Shown: in pieces, positions 17,543 to 30,746 of the stretch | How positions within the stretch are numbered: position 1 is the first letter of the stretch | Layout of the letters: every line of letters begins with the position of its first letter | Assembly: GCF_001305675.1 (NCBI RefSeq) | Contig: NZ_CP011853.1 | Location: forward strand, 3,286,001 to 3,350,000 | Reading direction: 5' to 3' | Length of the DNA: 64,000 bases | Source: Gordonia phthalatica | GTDB taxonomy: Bacteria > Actinomycetota > Actinomycetes > Mycobacteriales > Mycobacteriaceae | Notes under the pieces: model-generated | What the model was told of the DNA's origin: nothing | Database searches by the model: none | Seen by the model: the letters and a program-made list of their open reading frames with translations, nothing else | Translations under genes and position numbers: made by a program

Positions 17543-19126
17543 GTGTCGGTCGCGATCCTCGACGTCGACCACTTCAAGGCCCTCAACGACCTCCGCGGGC
17601 ACATCGTCGGCGACGAGTGCCTGGCCGCGGTCGGCGCGCGGCTCACCGCAGAGTCCACGGACGGCGAGTTCGTCGCCCGGATCGGCGGCGAGGAGTTCAT
17701 CGTCTTCTGGGTGGACGCCGCACCCGAACAGGTACGGGCTCGCACCGAGCAGCTGCGCCGGGCGGTCCGCGACGCCGACCTGCCGTCCGGGATCGACGGC
17801 GCCCCGCTGACCCTGTCCACGGGCCTCGCGACCACCGCCGATCTCGACGCGGACCTCGACGCGATCCGGCGACGTCTCACCGCCGAAGCCGACCGGGCCC
17901 TGTACCGCGCCAAGTCCTCCGGTCGCGATCGCAGCGCCGTCTTCGCCGAAGATCCGGTCACGGTTCCGGAGACCGACGACGTCGACCGCCCGTCCCACGA
18001 GCAGGTGACGGCCGTCCACGACGATGCCGCGGAGCGGCGTTTCCTCTCCGACTTCAACGCGCACGGCCGCCGGTCTCGGCAGGTGATCATGGCCGCCTTC
18101 CTGCTGGTCTGCGCATTGATCCTGGTCTTCCAGAACACCGTCCTGCAGATCCCGGCGGCCGCCGGCCGGATCGGCAGCCGTTTCCTGATCTTCGGCATCA
18201 TGCCGCCCGGAGTGGTGTTCCTGGCGACCAGCCTCATCCGACGCTTCGACCGCTGGTCCGCGGAGATCTACGTCGTCTGCGTCGCGGTCATCGTGATGGC
18301 GCAGGACATCCAGCGGGTGATCCAGCTGCCGAAGGGCTACGACGTGGTGCCGATGCTGATGCCCGCAGCAGTCATCTTGAGTCTCGGCGTCGTCAGCATT
18401 CGCCTGCGCCTGTTGCTGCCGGCGATGGCACTGCTGGTCGGCGCCCTGACCGTCGTCGAACTCGCCATGTTGCCGATCACGGGGTACGGCGTAATCGAAC
18501 TCCTCAGCGTGATCGTCATGGCGGGCGTCGTCGCCCGGTTCGCACAGCGGGTCCAGGACGCGTCGCGCCTCGACTGGCAGACGTCGGAGGAGTTGACGCA
18601 TCGCTCGCTGGTCGACGCGCTCACCGGGCTGCCGAACCGACGCCGGTTCGACATCGACCTGGGCCGACTCGTCGCCGGTGTCCGCAGTGCGCCGTGGGGT
18701 GTGGTCATCCTCGACGCGGACCGGTTGAAGGACTACAACGACGCCTTCGGGCATCCCGCAGGCGACGCCCTCCTCTCCCGGATCGGGAACGCCGTCGACG
18801 CCGTCGCCATCACGGCGGGCATGCGGGCCTACCGTCTCGGCGGCGAGGAGTTCGCAGCGATTCTCACCGCCACCACGGTGACCGAGATCGAGCGCACAGC
18901 GCGCACGATGGTGGCCGCGGTGGAATCGCTGAGCAATCCGGCGCCGAGCGCCGGCACGGTGATGACGGCATCCGCCGGCCTCGCGATCCTCCACCCGGAC
19001 GACGACGCGGCAACCGCGTACCGGCGGGCCGACAACGCGCTCTATCGCGCCAAGTCCACCGGCCGCAATCGCCTCGTCACCGATCGAGGGCCGGCACGCT
19101 CTGCTGGTGCTGCTTCACGCGGTTGA
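17543..19126 (+). CDS. GGDEF protein: tail of a first GGDEF domain fused to a complete TM-GGDEF module
   Basis: The open frame encodes 527 residues. Residues 1-125 are the rest of the first GGDEF domain (ILDVDHFKALND, RIGGEEFIVFW). An unbroken linker leads to six membrane segments (about 190-335) and a second GGDEF domain (LTGLPNRRRF, ILDADRLKDYNDAFGHPAGD, RLGGEEF). GGDEF domains make cyclic di-GMP from two GTP. No RxxD inhibitory site is obvious before either GGEEF. The first domain has lost its upstream part to a frameshift, so only the second is likely active; it may be translated from GTG 18005, giving 373 residues. The 3' end overlaps the convergent LysR gene by 50 bases. Confidence 0.75.
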   Translation: MSVAILDVDHFKALNDLRGHIVGDECLAAVGARLTAESTDGEFVARIGGEEFIVFWVDAAPEQVRARTEQLRRAVRDADLPSGIDGAPLTLSTGLATTADLDADLDAIRRRLTAEADRALYRAKSSGRDRSAVFAEDPVTVPETDDVDRPSHEQVTAVHDDAAERRFLSDFNAHGRRSRQVIMAAFLLVCALILVFQNTVLQIPAAAGRIGSRFLIFGIMPPGVVFLATSLIRRFDRWSAEIYVVCVAVIVMAQDIQRVIQLPKGYDVVPMLMPAAVILSLGVVSIRLRLLLPAMALLVGALTVVELAMLPITGYGVIELLSVIVMAGVVARFAQRVQDASRLDWQTSEELTHRSLVDALTGLPNRRRFDIDLGRLVAGVRSAPWGVVILDADRLKDYNDAFGHPAGDALLSRIGNAVDAVAITAGMRAYRLGGEEFAAILTATTVTEIERTARTMVAAVESLSNPAPSAGTVMTASAGLAILHPDDDAATAYRRADNALYRAKSTGRNRLVTDRGPARSAGAASRG

Positions 19127-20000
19127 TGAGGAGCGACGCCATCCCGGCGATCGTGTTGCGGGCCCGCAGAGCGGGTTTCATCGCGACCAGGAAGACGGTG
19201 TTGAGCGGCGCCTCACTGTCGTCCGCGACCCGCACCAGGCGCCCGTCGGCGACTTCCTGCTCCACCAGGTAGCTCGGCAGCACCGACATCCCGAAGCCCG
19301 CGAGAACCGCCTGCTTCACGCCGAGCAGATCCGGAACCGTCAGGACCGCGTCGAACAGCGGCTCCGCGCCGAAGACCGCGTTCCAGAAGCGGCGGACGAT
19401 CGCCAGTTCGCGATTGAACGAGACCATGGGGACGGTGGAGAGTCGCGAGACCGAGCCTTCCGGGATGTCCAGGCTCGGAGCGGCGACCAGCCAGAACTCC
19501 TCGTCCATCAGCGGCCACGACTGCATCTCGGCACTGCGCGGCCGGATCGTCGAGACGACGAGGTCCAGCTGTCCGGCCTGGAGATCGGCCAGCAGCTCGG
19601 TGGACGAGTCGAAGGAGAGCGACAGGATCGGGAGCTTCCCCGCGTCACCGGCCAGGGCGGGCAGGATCACCGGGATTAGCAGTTCCCTCGACGCACCGAT
19701 CCGCAACTCTCGGATCGCCGCCTGGCGGTGCTCATCCGACGAGAAGTAGCGGTCGATGTGGTCGACCTGGTCGGCGATGCTGACCGCCACCTCGTGCGCG
19801 TACGACGTCGGCGTGACACCGGTGATGGTGCGGATGAACAGTTCGGTGCCGAACCACTTCTCCAGCGACACCACGTGATTGGTCACGGTCGGCTGCGAGA
19901 GGTGCAGGGTGCGGGCAGCATCGCTGAACGAGCCGGACCGGTACACCGTGACAAAGGTTCGAAGCTGATCGAGCGCCGGCCGCTTCGGCTTATCCTGCAC
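19077..20000 (-). CDS. LysR-family transcriptional regulator
   Basis: This 307-residue protein starts at GTG 20000. Residues 9-68 form the LysR winged helix (LDQLRTFVTVYRSGSFSDAA, LHLSQPTVTNHVVSLEKWFG, LFIRT). Residues 95-300 form the substrate-binding domain (LRIGASRELLIPVILP, GQLDLVVSTIRP, FGMSVLPSYLV). The inducer cannot be read. It is divergent from the second pseudokinase gene across a 500-base spacer, but no LysR-type T-N11-A operator is clear enough to name. Confidence 0.92.
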   Translation of the reverse strand: MQDKPKRPALDQLRTFVTVYRSGSFSDAARTLHLSQPTVTNHVVSLEKWFGTELFIRTITGVTPTSYAHEVAVSIADQVDHIDRYFSSDEHRQAAIRELRIGASRELLIPVILPALAGDAGKLPILSLSFDSSTELLADLQAGQLDLVVSTIRPRSAEMQSWPLMDEEFWLVAAPSLDIPEGSVSRLSTVPMVSFNRELAIVRRFWNAVFGAEPLFDAVLTVPDLLGVKQAVLAGFGMSVLPSYLVEQEVADGRLVRVADDSEAPLNTVFLVAMKPALRARNTIAGMASLLINRVKQHQQSVPALDR

Positions 20001-20502
20001 GCCGCAACTCCATCTGACGTTCTCCTACCGTGTCGCGGTTTTCATGAACAAGCATGCAGGCGTCGCCCGAATCGGGACGCTCCGGGTGGCACCTCCGTAC
20101 GACAGGCTGGTGACCGACCCTGTGCATTCGTCACGACGATTCTAGACCCCGAGAACGACATTTCCGTAACCGTCCATCACCAAATATGGACCGATCATAA
20201 AATGATTGTGAGCCTCTCGGACGTGAGACGACCCGCGAATTTCGTTTCACCTTTCATTCAAATAGCCAGCGAGGATGCCAATTCGGGCGACCTACTCCGT
20301 CAATCGAGTAACGCATGCGAATCCACTTCTCGATCACCGATAGGTGCAATTCCGGGGCATATTCACGACACACGAGATTGCACGATTCAAAGGAATTGTC
20401 GTCCGTGAGATTCAGGCCGTCATTCACCTGATCGGAGCGATTCCAGGCAGATGCCGGGTCCGCGGTATGGTCTTGCGGAAATCAAAATCTTCGGGGGACA
20501 CA
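20001..20502. other. 500-base spacer, less GC-rich than its surroundings
   Basis: No convincing gene is present. The stretch around 20150-20450 contains long A/T-rich runs (for example ACCAAATATGGACCGATCAT), unusual for this window, and several short direct and inverted motifs. It must contain the LysR promoter on one strand and the pseudokinase promoter on the other. The GTG start at 20503 has the same TTCGGGGG ribosome site as the 14143 paralogue. Confidence 0.5.
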
Positions 20503-22446
20503 GTGAACGAGTTCGAATCCGGCGACGACCTCGCCGCCATCGCCGCACGCGGACCGCTTCCCGTCCAGCACGTGATCACCGTCCTCCGCGACACGGCGGC
20601 CGCCCTCGACGAGGCCGCTGCGCGCGGCCGCATCCACGGCGACGTCCGCCCCGGCACCATCCGACTCGATCCCGGCGGACACGCCCACCTCACCGACGTC
20701 GACGACGCCCGCCCAGCAGCGACCGCAGCGACCCTCGACACCGTCGCCCATGCGTCCCCCGAACAACTGCAGGCCTGGCCCGTCGACCCCCGGTCCGATC
20801 AGTACTCGCTCGCCTGCACGGCCGTCACCCTCCTCACCGGGGTACCGCCCTACCCTGCGACCATCCCCACCGCCGTCGCGCTCGCCCACGCGCAGCACCC
20901 GGTTCCGGCGATCACTGCACGACGACCCGATCTGCCGCCGGCCGTCGACGCGGTCTTCTACCGCGCCCTCGCGAAGAACCCCGCGGAGCGCTACCCGACG
21001 AGCAGCGCCTTCGTCTCCGACCTCACCGCAGCACTCGGCGGACCGACGACGCCCGCCGCGCACCCGATCAGCTCGGCCCCCGCGGCCCCGGCCCCGGCGC
21101 TGCCGAAGAGGCGGTTCGGACGGATCTCGCTGATCATCGCCGCCCTCGTCGTGGTGGTCGCACTGGCCGCCGGGAGCGCCTACTGGTTGACGCGCCCCGA
21201 GACCGCGCCCGACGCGGAGTCGCGCTCCCACTTCGACGCCACCGCCGCCGTGACGGTGGCACCCGAGGCCGCAGAGCTCCGGCGACAGTCGGTGACGCCG
21301 AACCTGCCGTCGCTCGAATCCCGGCCGAGTCGTCCGCGCTGGGAATGGAATCCCGCGGGCGAGTTCAGCACCGTCGAGATCATCGGCGGGACCGACCGAT
21401 ACGTACTCGGCGCCGCAGACCGCGCCGACAGCGTCTTCGCGACCTTCGCCGTCCTCGACGCTCAGACCGGCCGTACGGTCCACACGGTGTCGGTGCCGGT
21501 CGTCGGACGTCCCGGTCGTCCGGTCGACTGCGTCGACTTCCGCGGCAAACAGCTGCTGTTCTGTCTGGTCTCCGACAGCATCGGCGACGACTCCACGCGA
21601 TCGGCGTACTCGGTGATCGATCTCGAGAAGGGCACGTACTCCGATCCCGTGGCAGTCGCCGGGTATGCCCCGGTGATGTTCGCGACCGCTGACCGCGCGG
21701 TGCTCGCCACCGATGCCGGAACCGTCGCCTTCGACACCGCCGGTCGCGAGGTCTGGTCCGACAGCCGCCTGCAGCCCGGACACGTCGGCATCCCGCAGGG
21801 CTCCCCCGTCGTCGACAACGGCGGCGGGCGCGACGGCGAGACCCTGACGCTCCACTCGGCGGTCGACGGCCGCGTGGTTCATCAGTCGACGCCGCCCGGG
21901 CACCCGTTCGCCCCGTGGGCCCCCTTCCTGGGCGGGTTCATGGTGGTCGAAGACGGCGGCGTGGGCCTGTTCGACGAAGCGGGCCGCAGGACCTCCACCC
22001 TCGAGGGCTGGTGGCCGGTCGGATACGACGAACGATTCAACACCGTCACCGCGCTGCCCATCGTCTTCAACGACACGTCGATCGCCGCGGTTGATCCGGC
22101 CACCGGCACGGTGCTGTGGGAACGCCCGAACGGCGTGTTCAAGCACGCGGGCGGCGTCGGCAGCCTCGTCGTGATCCCTCCCGACGACGATGATCCCGAG
22201 AAGTTCCCCGGCTACTGGCTCGACGTGTACACCGGAGTCGGCGGCGAGTTCACGTCCGGTCGACTCTTCGCGGGCACCGACGGCACCCGTCTCGCCTCGG
22301 CCGAGGGTGACGCCGGAGGAAGCACACTCGCGGTCCACGCACCCGACGGTCGCCGGCTGTGGGAGCTCCGGGAACCGGAGGGATCGAAGTACATGTACTC
22401 GCTCATCGGCGGCCACATCTATTTCGGGAACCGCCAGATCCTCTGA
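20503..22446 (+). CDS. Transmembrane pseudokinase lacking the N-lobe, with extracellular beta-propeller
   Basis: I chose GTG 20503 (647 residues) because TTCGGGGG precedes it exactly as in the paralogue at 14143; the frame is open further upstream but non-conserved. The protein begins in the middle of a kinase fold (ESGDDLAAIAARGPLPVQHV), so the glycine loop, ATP lysine and alpha-C are absent. The catalytic loop is His45-Gly-Asp47 with Lys to Arg49 and Asn to Thr52; DFG is Asp65-Val-Asp. The C-lobe is kept (ASPEQLQ, RSDQYSLACTAVTLLTG). One helix (about 207-229) leads to an extracellular propeller-like region of about 400 residues ending YFGNRQIL. It cannot bind ATP in the usual way; a scaffold or sensor role is inferred. 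Confidence 0.82.
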   Translation: MNEFESGDDLAAIAARGPLPVQHVITVLRDTAAALDEAAARGRIHGDVRPGTIRLDPGGHAHLTDVDDARPAATAATLDTVAHASPEQLQAWPVDPRSDQYSLACTAVTLLTGVPPYPATIPTAVALAHAQHPVPAITARRPDLPPAVDAVFYRALAKNPAERYPTSSAFVSDLTAALGGPTTPAAHPISSAPAAPAPALPKRRFGRISLIIAALVVVVALAAGSAYWLTRPETAPDAESRSHFDATAAVTVAPEAAELRRQSVTPNLPSLESRPSRPRWEWNPAGEFSTVEIIGGTDRYVLGAADRADSVFATFAVLDAQTGRTVHTVSVPVVGRPGRPVDCVDFRGKQLLFCLVSDSIGDDSTRSAYSVIDLEKGTYSDPVAVAGYAPVMFATADRAVLATDAGTVAFDTAGREVWSDSRLQPGHVGIPQGSPVVDNGGGRDGETLTLHSAVDGRVVHQSTPPGHPFAPWAPFLGGFMVVEDGGVGLFDEAGRRTSTLEGWWPVGYDERFNTVTALPIVFNDTSIAAVDPATGTVLWERPNGVFKHAGGVGSLVVIPPDDDDPEKFPGYWLDVYTGVGGEFTSGRLFAGTDGTRLASAEGDAGGSTLAVHAPDGRRLWELREPEGSKYMYSLIGGHIYFGNRQIL

Positions 22447-22546
22447 GTCGTCACAGCGTCGCCGGCCCGGGCTGCCCGAGCGCAGGCACGACAACCCCTT
22501 CACTCTCCCCTCAGTCCCCGTGTCCCGCAGCGCTTTGAAAACGAAA

Positions 22547-22584
22547 GGGACCTCTGGCCCAATCGATTCGGGGACTTCACCCCA
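22547..22584 (+). promoter_or_regulatory. Two DosR/DevR-like boxes upstream of narG
   Basis: GGGACCTCTGGCCC (22547-22560) and GGGACTTCACCCCA (22571-22584) resemble the core of the mycobacterial DosR consensus TTSGGGACTWWAGTCCCSAA (about 9-10 of 14 core positions each by eye). They lie in tandem 85-122 bases before the narG ATG. DosR drives hypoxia and nitric-oxide responses including narK2 in mycobacteria. No DosR gene is in this window, so control is inference. Confidence 0.4.
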
Positions 22585-22668
22585 CCCCGTTACGGCCTAA
22601 GCGAAGAGATTCACTGGGAAGGCGCTTTTCAGACCAAATCCCTTGCCTCCGAGTCCTACTGTGAGCGC

Positions 22669-26369
<3,701 letters not shown>

Positions 26370-26370
<1 letters not shown>

Positions 26371-28049
26371 TGCGTGTCATGTCGCAGGTCGCGATGGTGA
26401 TGAATCTCGACAAGTGCATCGGCTGCCACACGTGTTCGGTCACGTGCAAGCAGGCGTGGACCAACCGAGCGGGCACCGAGTACGTGTGGTTCAACAATGT
26501 GGAGACCCGGCCCGGTCAGGGCTATCCGCGCCGGTACGAGGATCAGGACGAGTGGAAGGGCGGCTGGGAGCTCAACAAGAAGGGCAAGCTCCGCCTCAAG
26601 ACCGGCGGCCGCATGCAGAAGCTGTTCACCATCTTCCACAGCCCGGTGCAGCCGACGCTCGACGACTACTACGAGCCCTGGACCTACGATTACGAGACGC
26701 TGATCAACGCGCCGCTGGGCGACGACTTCCCCGTCGCCCGCCCCAAGTCGCTGATCACCGGTGAGGACACCAAGGTCACGTGGTCGGCCAACTGGGACGA
26801 CAATCTCGGCGGCTCCATGGAGTACGGCGAGATGGACCCGATCGTCGCCAAGCTCCGCAAGGAGAGCTCGGACAGGATCAAGTTCGAGTACGAGCAGACG
26901 TTCATGTTCTATCTGCCTCGCATCTGCGAGCACTGCCTGAACCCATCGTGCATGGCGTCGTGCCCGTCCGGCGCCATCTACAAGCGCGAGGAGGACGGCA
27001 TCGTCCTGGTGGACCAGGACCGCTGCCGCGGTTGGCGCCAGTGCATCACCGGCTGCCCGTACAAGAAGATCTACTTCAACCACCGGTCGGGCAAGGCCGA
27101 GAAGTGCACGTTCTGCTATCCGCGCATCGAGGTCGGTCAGCCCACCGTCTGCGCCGAGACCTGTGTCGGCCGCCTCCGCTACATCGGCATCTTCCTGTAC
27201 GACGCCGACGCCGTCACCGCGGCCGCCGCCGTCCCGGACCCGCAGGACCTGTACGAGGCCCAGTTGGAGCTGATGCTCGACCCGACCGACCCGGAGGTGA
27301 TCCGCCAGGCCAAGGCCAACGGAATCCCCGACGAGTGGCTCGAGGCCGCGCGTCGCTCCCCGGTGTACGCGCTGGCCAAGAAGTACAAGGTGGCGCTGCC
27401 GCTGCATCCGGAGTACCGCACCATGCCGATGGTCTGGTACGTCCCGCCGCTCTCCCCGATCACCGATCTGCTGGCCGAGCAGGGCCACGACGGCGAGGAC
27501 CGCGACAACCTGTTCGGTGCCATCGAGTCCCTGCGCATCCCGATCGAGTACCTCGCCGAGATGTTCACCGCCGGCGACACCGACCTCGTCGAGTTCGTGC
27601 TGCAGAAGCTGGCGTCGATGCGGTCGTACATGCGCGATGTGAACCTCGGGCGGGAGACCAACCCGAAGATCCCGGAGAGCGTCGGCATGACCGAGGAGGA
27701 GATGTACGAGATGTACCGCCTCCTCGCGATCGCCAAGTACGACGAACGGTACGTGATCCCGACGGCTCACCACGAGCAGGCGCACAAGCTGGAGGAGACC
27801 GCCTGCCCCGTGGACTACGACGACGAGTTCAGCCACTACGGTTCGGGTGCGTTCGGGGAGATGAGCGGGCGCTCGGTGCCGGTCTCGGTGGAGACCTTCG
27901 AGGCGCTCAAGCAGCGGCAGACCACCGACGTCCCGGCGGGCGACTCGGTTCTCCGCGGCCGCACCAACCTGCTGAACTGGGACGGCAACGGTGTCCCGGA
28001 CGGCATGTTCCCCCACGATGGATCGGCAGCGAACGGAACGAAACCGTGA
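26370..28049 (+). CDS. narH: Respiratory nitrate reductase beta subunit
   Basis: This 559-residue subunit carries four iron-sulfur clusters that pass electrons from NarI haem to NarG. Ligand sets are visible: CIGCHTCSVTC (Cys16, 19, 22, 26), CEHCLNPSCMASCP, CRGWRQCITGCP (the Trp in place of a cysteine marks the 3Fe-4S cluster) and CTFCYPRIEVGQPTVCAETC. It starts at ATG 26370, overlapping the narG stop (TGATG), with an AGGAGGTGAC ribosome site. The long open frame further upstream is an antiphase shadow of narG. Confidence 0.97.
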
Positions 28050-28774
28050 AACTCCTGTCCCGCCGCCGTTCCCCCGCCCGCGTCGACTGGCGCGTGGTCC
28101 ATCAGGTGTCCGCGTGGTGCCTGGGCTATCCGGACGACAACCTGTTCGGTCGCCTGGATCTGATGCGGGCCGCGCTCGACGAGCAGCCCGGCACTGAGGC
28201 CGCGACGGCGCTGCGTCGATTCCTCGACCACGTCGCGGGCGGCGACCGCGCCGAACTGGCGCAGCACTACACCGACGTCTTCGACATGTCGCGCAAGCGG
28301 ACCCTGTACCTGTCGTACTGGGCCGCGGGCGACACCCGCCAGCGCGGCGCCGTGCTCGCCGAGTTCAAGCAGCTCTACCGCGACAGCGGGTTCCTGGTGA
28401 ACCTGCAGGGCGAGCTGCCCGACCATCTGCCGATCGTCCTGGAGTTCACCGCGCTCGCCGACCCCGAGCGCGGCATCAAGGTCCTCACCGACAACCGCGC
28501 CGCCATCGAGCTGGTGCGCTTCGGCCTGATCGACATGGACTCCCCGTACGCCGACGTCCTGGCCGCCGTCTGCGCGACGCTCCCCGGCCAGTCGCCGCCC
28601 GACCGTGCGTCCGCGATGGCGATGAGCTCCGTGACACCGGCGGTCGAGGCCGTCGGACTGGAGCCGTACGGCACGTGGGCGCCCGGCACCCGCGACGACG
28701 GCTCCCAGGCGCCGCGCCTGCTTCCCCTCTTCACCGAGACCGAGCTCACCGACACTCCGGAGGCCTTCCGATGA
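28046..28774 (+). CDS. narJ: Nitrate reductase molybdenum-cofactor assembly chaperone
   Basis: NarJ binds apo-NarG and holds it until the cofactor is inserted; it is not part of the final enzyme. The 242-residue protein starts at GTG 28046, overlapping narH by four bases. HQVSAWCLGYPDDNLFGRLD, QHYTDVFDMSRKRTLYLSYW and LPDHLPIVLEF are NarJ/TorD-family motifs. Confidence 0.95.
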   Translation: MKLLSRRRSPARVDWRVVHQVSAWCLGYPDDNLFGRLDLMRAALDEQPGTEAATALRRFLDHVAGGDRAELAQHYTDVFDMSRKRTLYLSYWAAGDTRQRGAVLAEFKQLYRDSGFLVNLQGELPDHLPIVLEFTALADPERGIKVLTDNRAAIELVRFGLIDMDSPYADVLAAVCATLPGQSPPDRASAMAMSSVTPAVEAVGLEPYGTWAPGTRDDGSQAPRLLPLFTETELTDTPEAFR

Positions 28775-29517
28775 GCATCTTCCTGTGGGGCGTCCTGCCG
28801 TACATCACGCTGCTGTGCGTGATCGGCGGAACCATCTGGCGCTACCGCTACGACAAGTTCGGCTGGACCACGCGCTCGTCCGAGCTGTACGAGTCGCGTC
28901 TCCTGCGGATCGGGAGCCCGCTGTTCCACTACGGCATCCTGGCCGTGATCGCCGGGCACGCGATGGGCCTGATCATCCCCGAATCGTGGACCGACGCCGT
29001 CGGCATCAGCGAGACCACCTATCACTGGATCGCCGCGGGCGGCGGCATCGTCGCCGCCATCGCCGCCGTGGTCGGCGTCGCGATTCTCATCTACCGGCGA
29101 CGGACCATCGGACCGGTCTTCGTCGCCACCACCCGCAACGACAAGCTGATGTACGCCGTCCTCGTCGCCGCCCTGATCGCGGGCACCTACATCACGATCG
29201 TCGGCATGATCGACCCGCACGGCGAGGGCGTCAACTACCGCGAGACCGTCTCCCCCTGGTTCCGGTCGGTCTTCGCCTTCCAACCCGACATCGACGCGAT
29301 GGAGGCCGCACCGCTGCGGTTCCACATCCACGCGGTGATCGGCATGATCATGTTCATCCTCGTGCCGTTCACCCGGCTGGTGCACATCTTCACCGCACCG
29401 CTGCACTACCTGTTCCGCCCGTACATCGTCTACCGCAGCAAGGACTCCCGCTCCGCCCCCGGCAACGCACCGAGCCGCCGCGGTTGGGACCCGATCGGAG
29501 TGAAGGACCGCGACTGA
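28771..29517 (+). CDS. narI: Nitrate reductase gamma subunit (cytochrome b)
   Basis: NarI anchors the complex and takes electrons from menaquinol via two b haems. The start is ATG 28771 (248 residues), overlapping the narJ stop. Five membrane helices are apparent. Haem-ligand histidines lie in LFHYGILAVIAGHAMGLIIP and RFHIHAVIGM...RLVHIFTAPLHY. It overlaps narK by one base. Confidence 0.96.
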   Translation: MSIFLWGVLPYITLLCVIGGTIWRYRYDKFGWTTRSSELYESRLLRIGSPLFHYGILAVIAGHAMGLIIPESWTDAVGISETTYHWIAAGGGIVAAIAAVVGVAILIYRRRTIGPVFVATTRNDKLMYAVLVAALIAGTYITIVGMIDPHGEGVNYRETVSPWFRSVFAFQPDIDAMEAAPLRFHIHAVIGMIMFILVPFTRLVHIFTAPLHYLFRPYIVYRSKDSRSAPGNAPSRRGWDPIGVKDRD

Positions 29518-30746
29518 TGACTGCCGCCGCCCAGATCGACAAATCCGCCCAGACTCGCAACCTCGTCCTCGCGACCGTCGCGTTCACCATCACCTTCTGG
29601 GCGTGGAACCTCATCGCCCCCCTCGCCACCTTCTACGCGGGCAGCGAGCAGATGTCGCTCGACGCCACCCAGAAGTCCATCCTGATCGCCGTGCCGATCC
29701 TCGTCGGCTCGCTCGGCCGGATCGTCGTCGGTGTGCTGACACCGCGCTTCGGCGGTCGTGTCATGTTCACGGTGCTGCTGCTGATCTCCGCGCCCTTCGT
29801 CCTGCTGGTCGCCGTCGCGGGCAGCCTGAAGTCGTTCCCGATGATGATCGTGATCGGCTTCTTCCTCGGCATCGCGGGCACCAGCTTCGCCGCGGGCATC
29901 CCGTTCCTCAACAGCTGGTATGAGGCGCACCGCCGCGGTTTCGCGACCGGCATCTTCGGTGCGGGCATGGGCGGCACCGCCCTGTCGGCGTTCTTCACGC
30001 CGCGCTTCCGCGAGTGGTTCGGCTACTTCCCCACGCACGTCGTCATCGCCGTCGCCCTGGTCGCGATGGCCGCCGTCTGCTGGACGTTCATGCGCGATGC
30101 ACCCAGCTGGTCGCCGAACACCGAGCCGGCCTTCCCGAAGCTCTTCGACGCCATGAAGCTGCCGATCACCTGGCAGATGTCGTTCCTGTACGCGGCGGCG
30201 TTCGGCGGCTTCGTCGCCTTCTCCACCTACCTGCCGACCTACCTGGCCGACGTCTACGACATCGTCGACCTGAAGTCGGCGGGCGCCCGCACCGCCGGGT
30301 TCGCGATCGCCGCCGTCATCGCCCGCCCGCTCGGCGGCGTGCTGTCGGACAAGTTCGGCCCGCGCATCATCACCGCGATCTCCTGCGGTGGCGCCGCCGT
30401 CCTCGCGGTCTGGATGATCTCCAAGCCCGACGTCCACACCGGTCTGGCCGCCGTCGACTTCATCCTGATGGCGCTGATGATGGGCATGGGCTCCGGTGCC
30501 GTGTTCGCGTGGGTCGCCGTCGCCTCCCCGCCGGCCCGCGTCGGTGCGGTGACCGGTGTCGTCGGTGCCGCAGGCGGTCTCGGCGGATTCTTCCCGCCGC
30601 TCGTGATGGGTGCGACGTACAACGCCGACGCCCACTCGTACACCATCGGGCTCGCCCTGCTGGTGGCCTTCGCCGCCGTCGCCTGCCTGTTCACCCTGTT
30701 CGGCATTCCCCGCAGTGCCGACGAGAAAGAGAAGGCCGCAGCATGA
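29517..30746 (+). CDS. narK: Nitrate/nitrite transporter (MFS)
   Basis: This 409-residue, 12-helix member of the NarK/NasA branch of the major facilitator superfamily imports nitrate and/or exports nitrite. Signature stretches are FWAWNLIAPLATFY, GRIVVGVLTPRFGGR, GIFGAGMGGTALSAFF and the nitrate-signature GVVGAAGGLGGFFPP. ATG 29517 overlaps the narI stop. Placement after narI, rather than before narG, is common in actinobacteria. Confidence 0.93.
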   Translation: MTAAAQIDKSAQTRNLVLATVAFTITFWAWNLIAPLATFYAGSEQMSLDATQKSILIAVPILVGSLGRIVVGVLTPRFGGRVMFTVLLLISAPFVLLVAVAGSLKSFPMMIVIGFFLGIAGTSFAAGIPFLNSWYEAHRRGFATGIFGAGMGGTALSAFFTPRFREWFGYFPTHVVIAVALVAMAAVCWTFMRDAPSWSPNTEPAFPKLFDAMKLPITWQMSFLYAAAFGGFVAFSTYLPTYLADVYDIVDLKSAGARTAGFAIAAVIARPLGGVLSDKFGPRIITAISCGGAAVLAVWMISKPDVHTGLAAVDFILMALMMGMGSGAVFAWVAVASPPARVGAVTGVVGAAGGLGGFFPPLVMGATYNADAHSYTIGLALLVAFAAVACLFTLFGIPRSADEKEKAAA

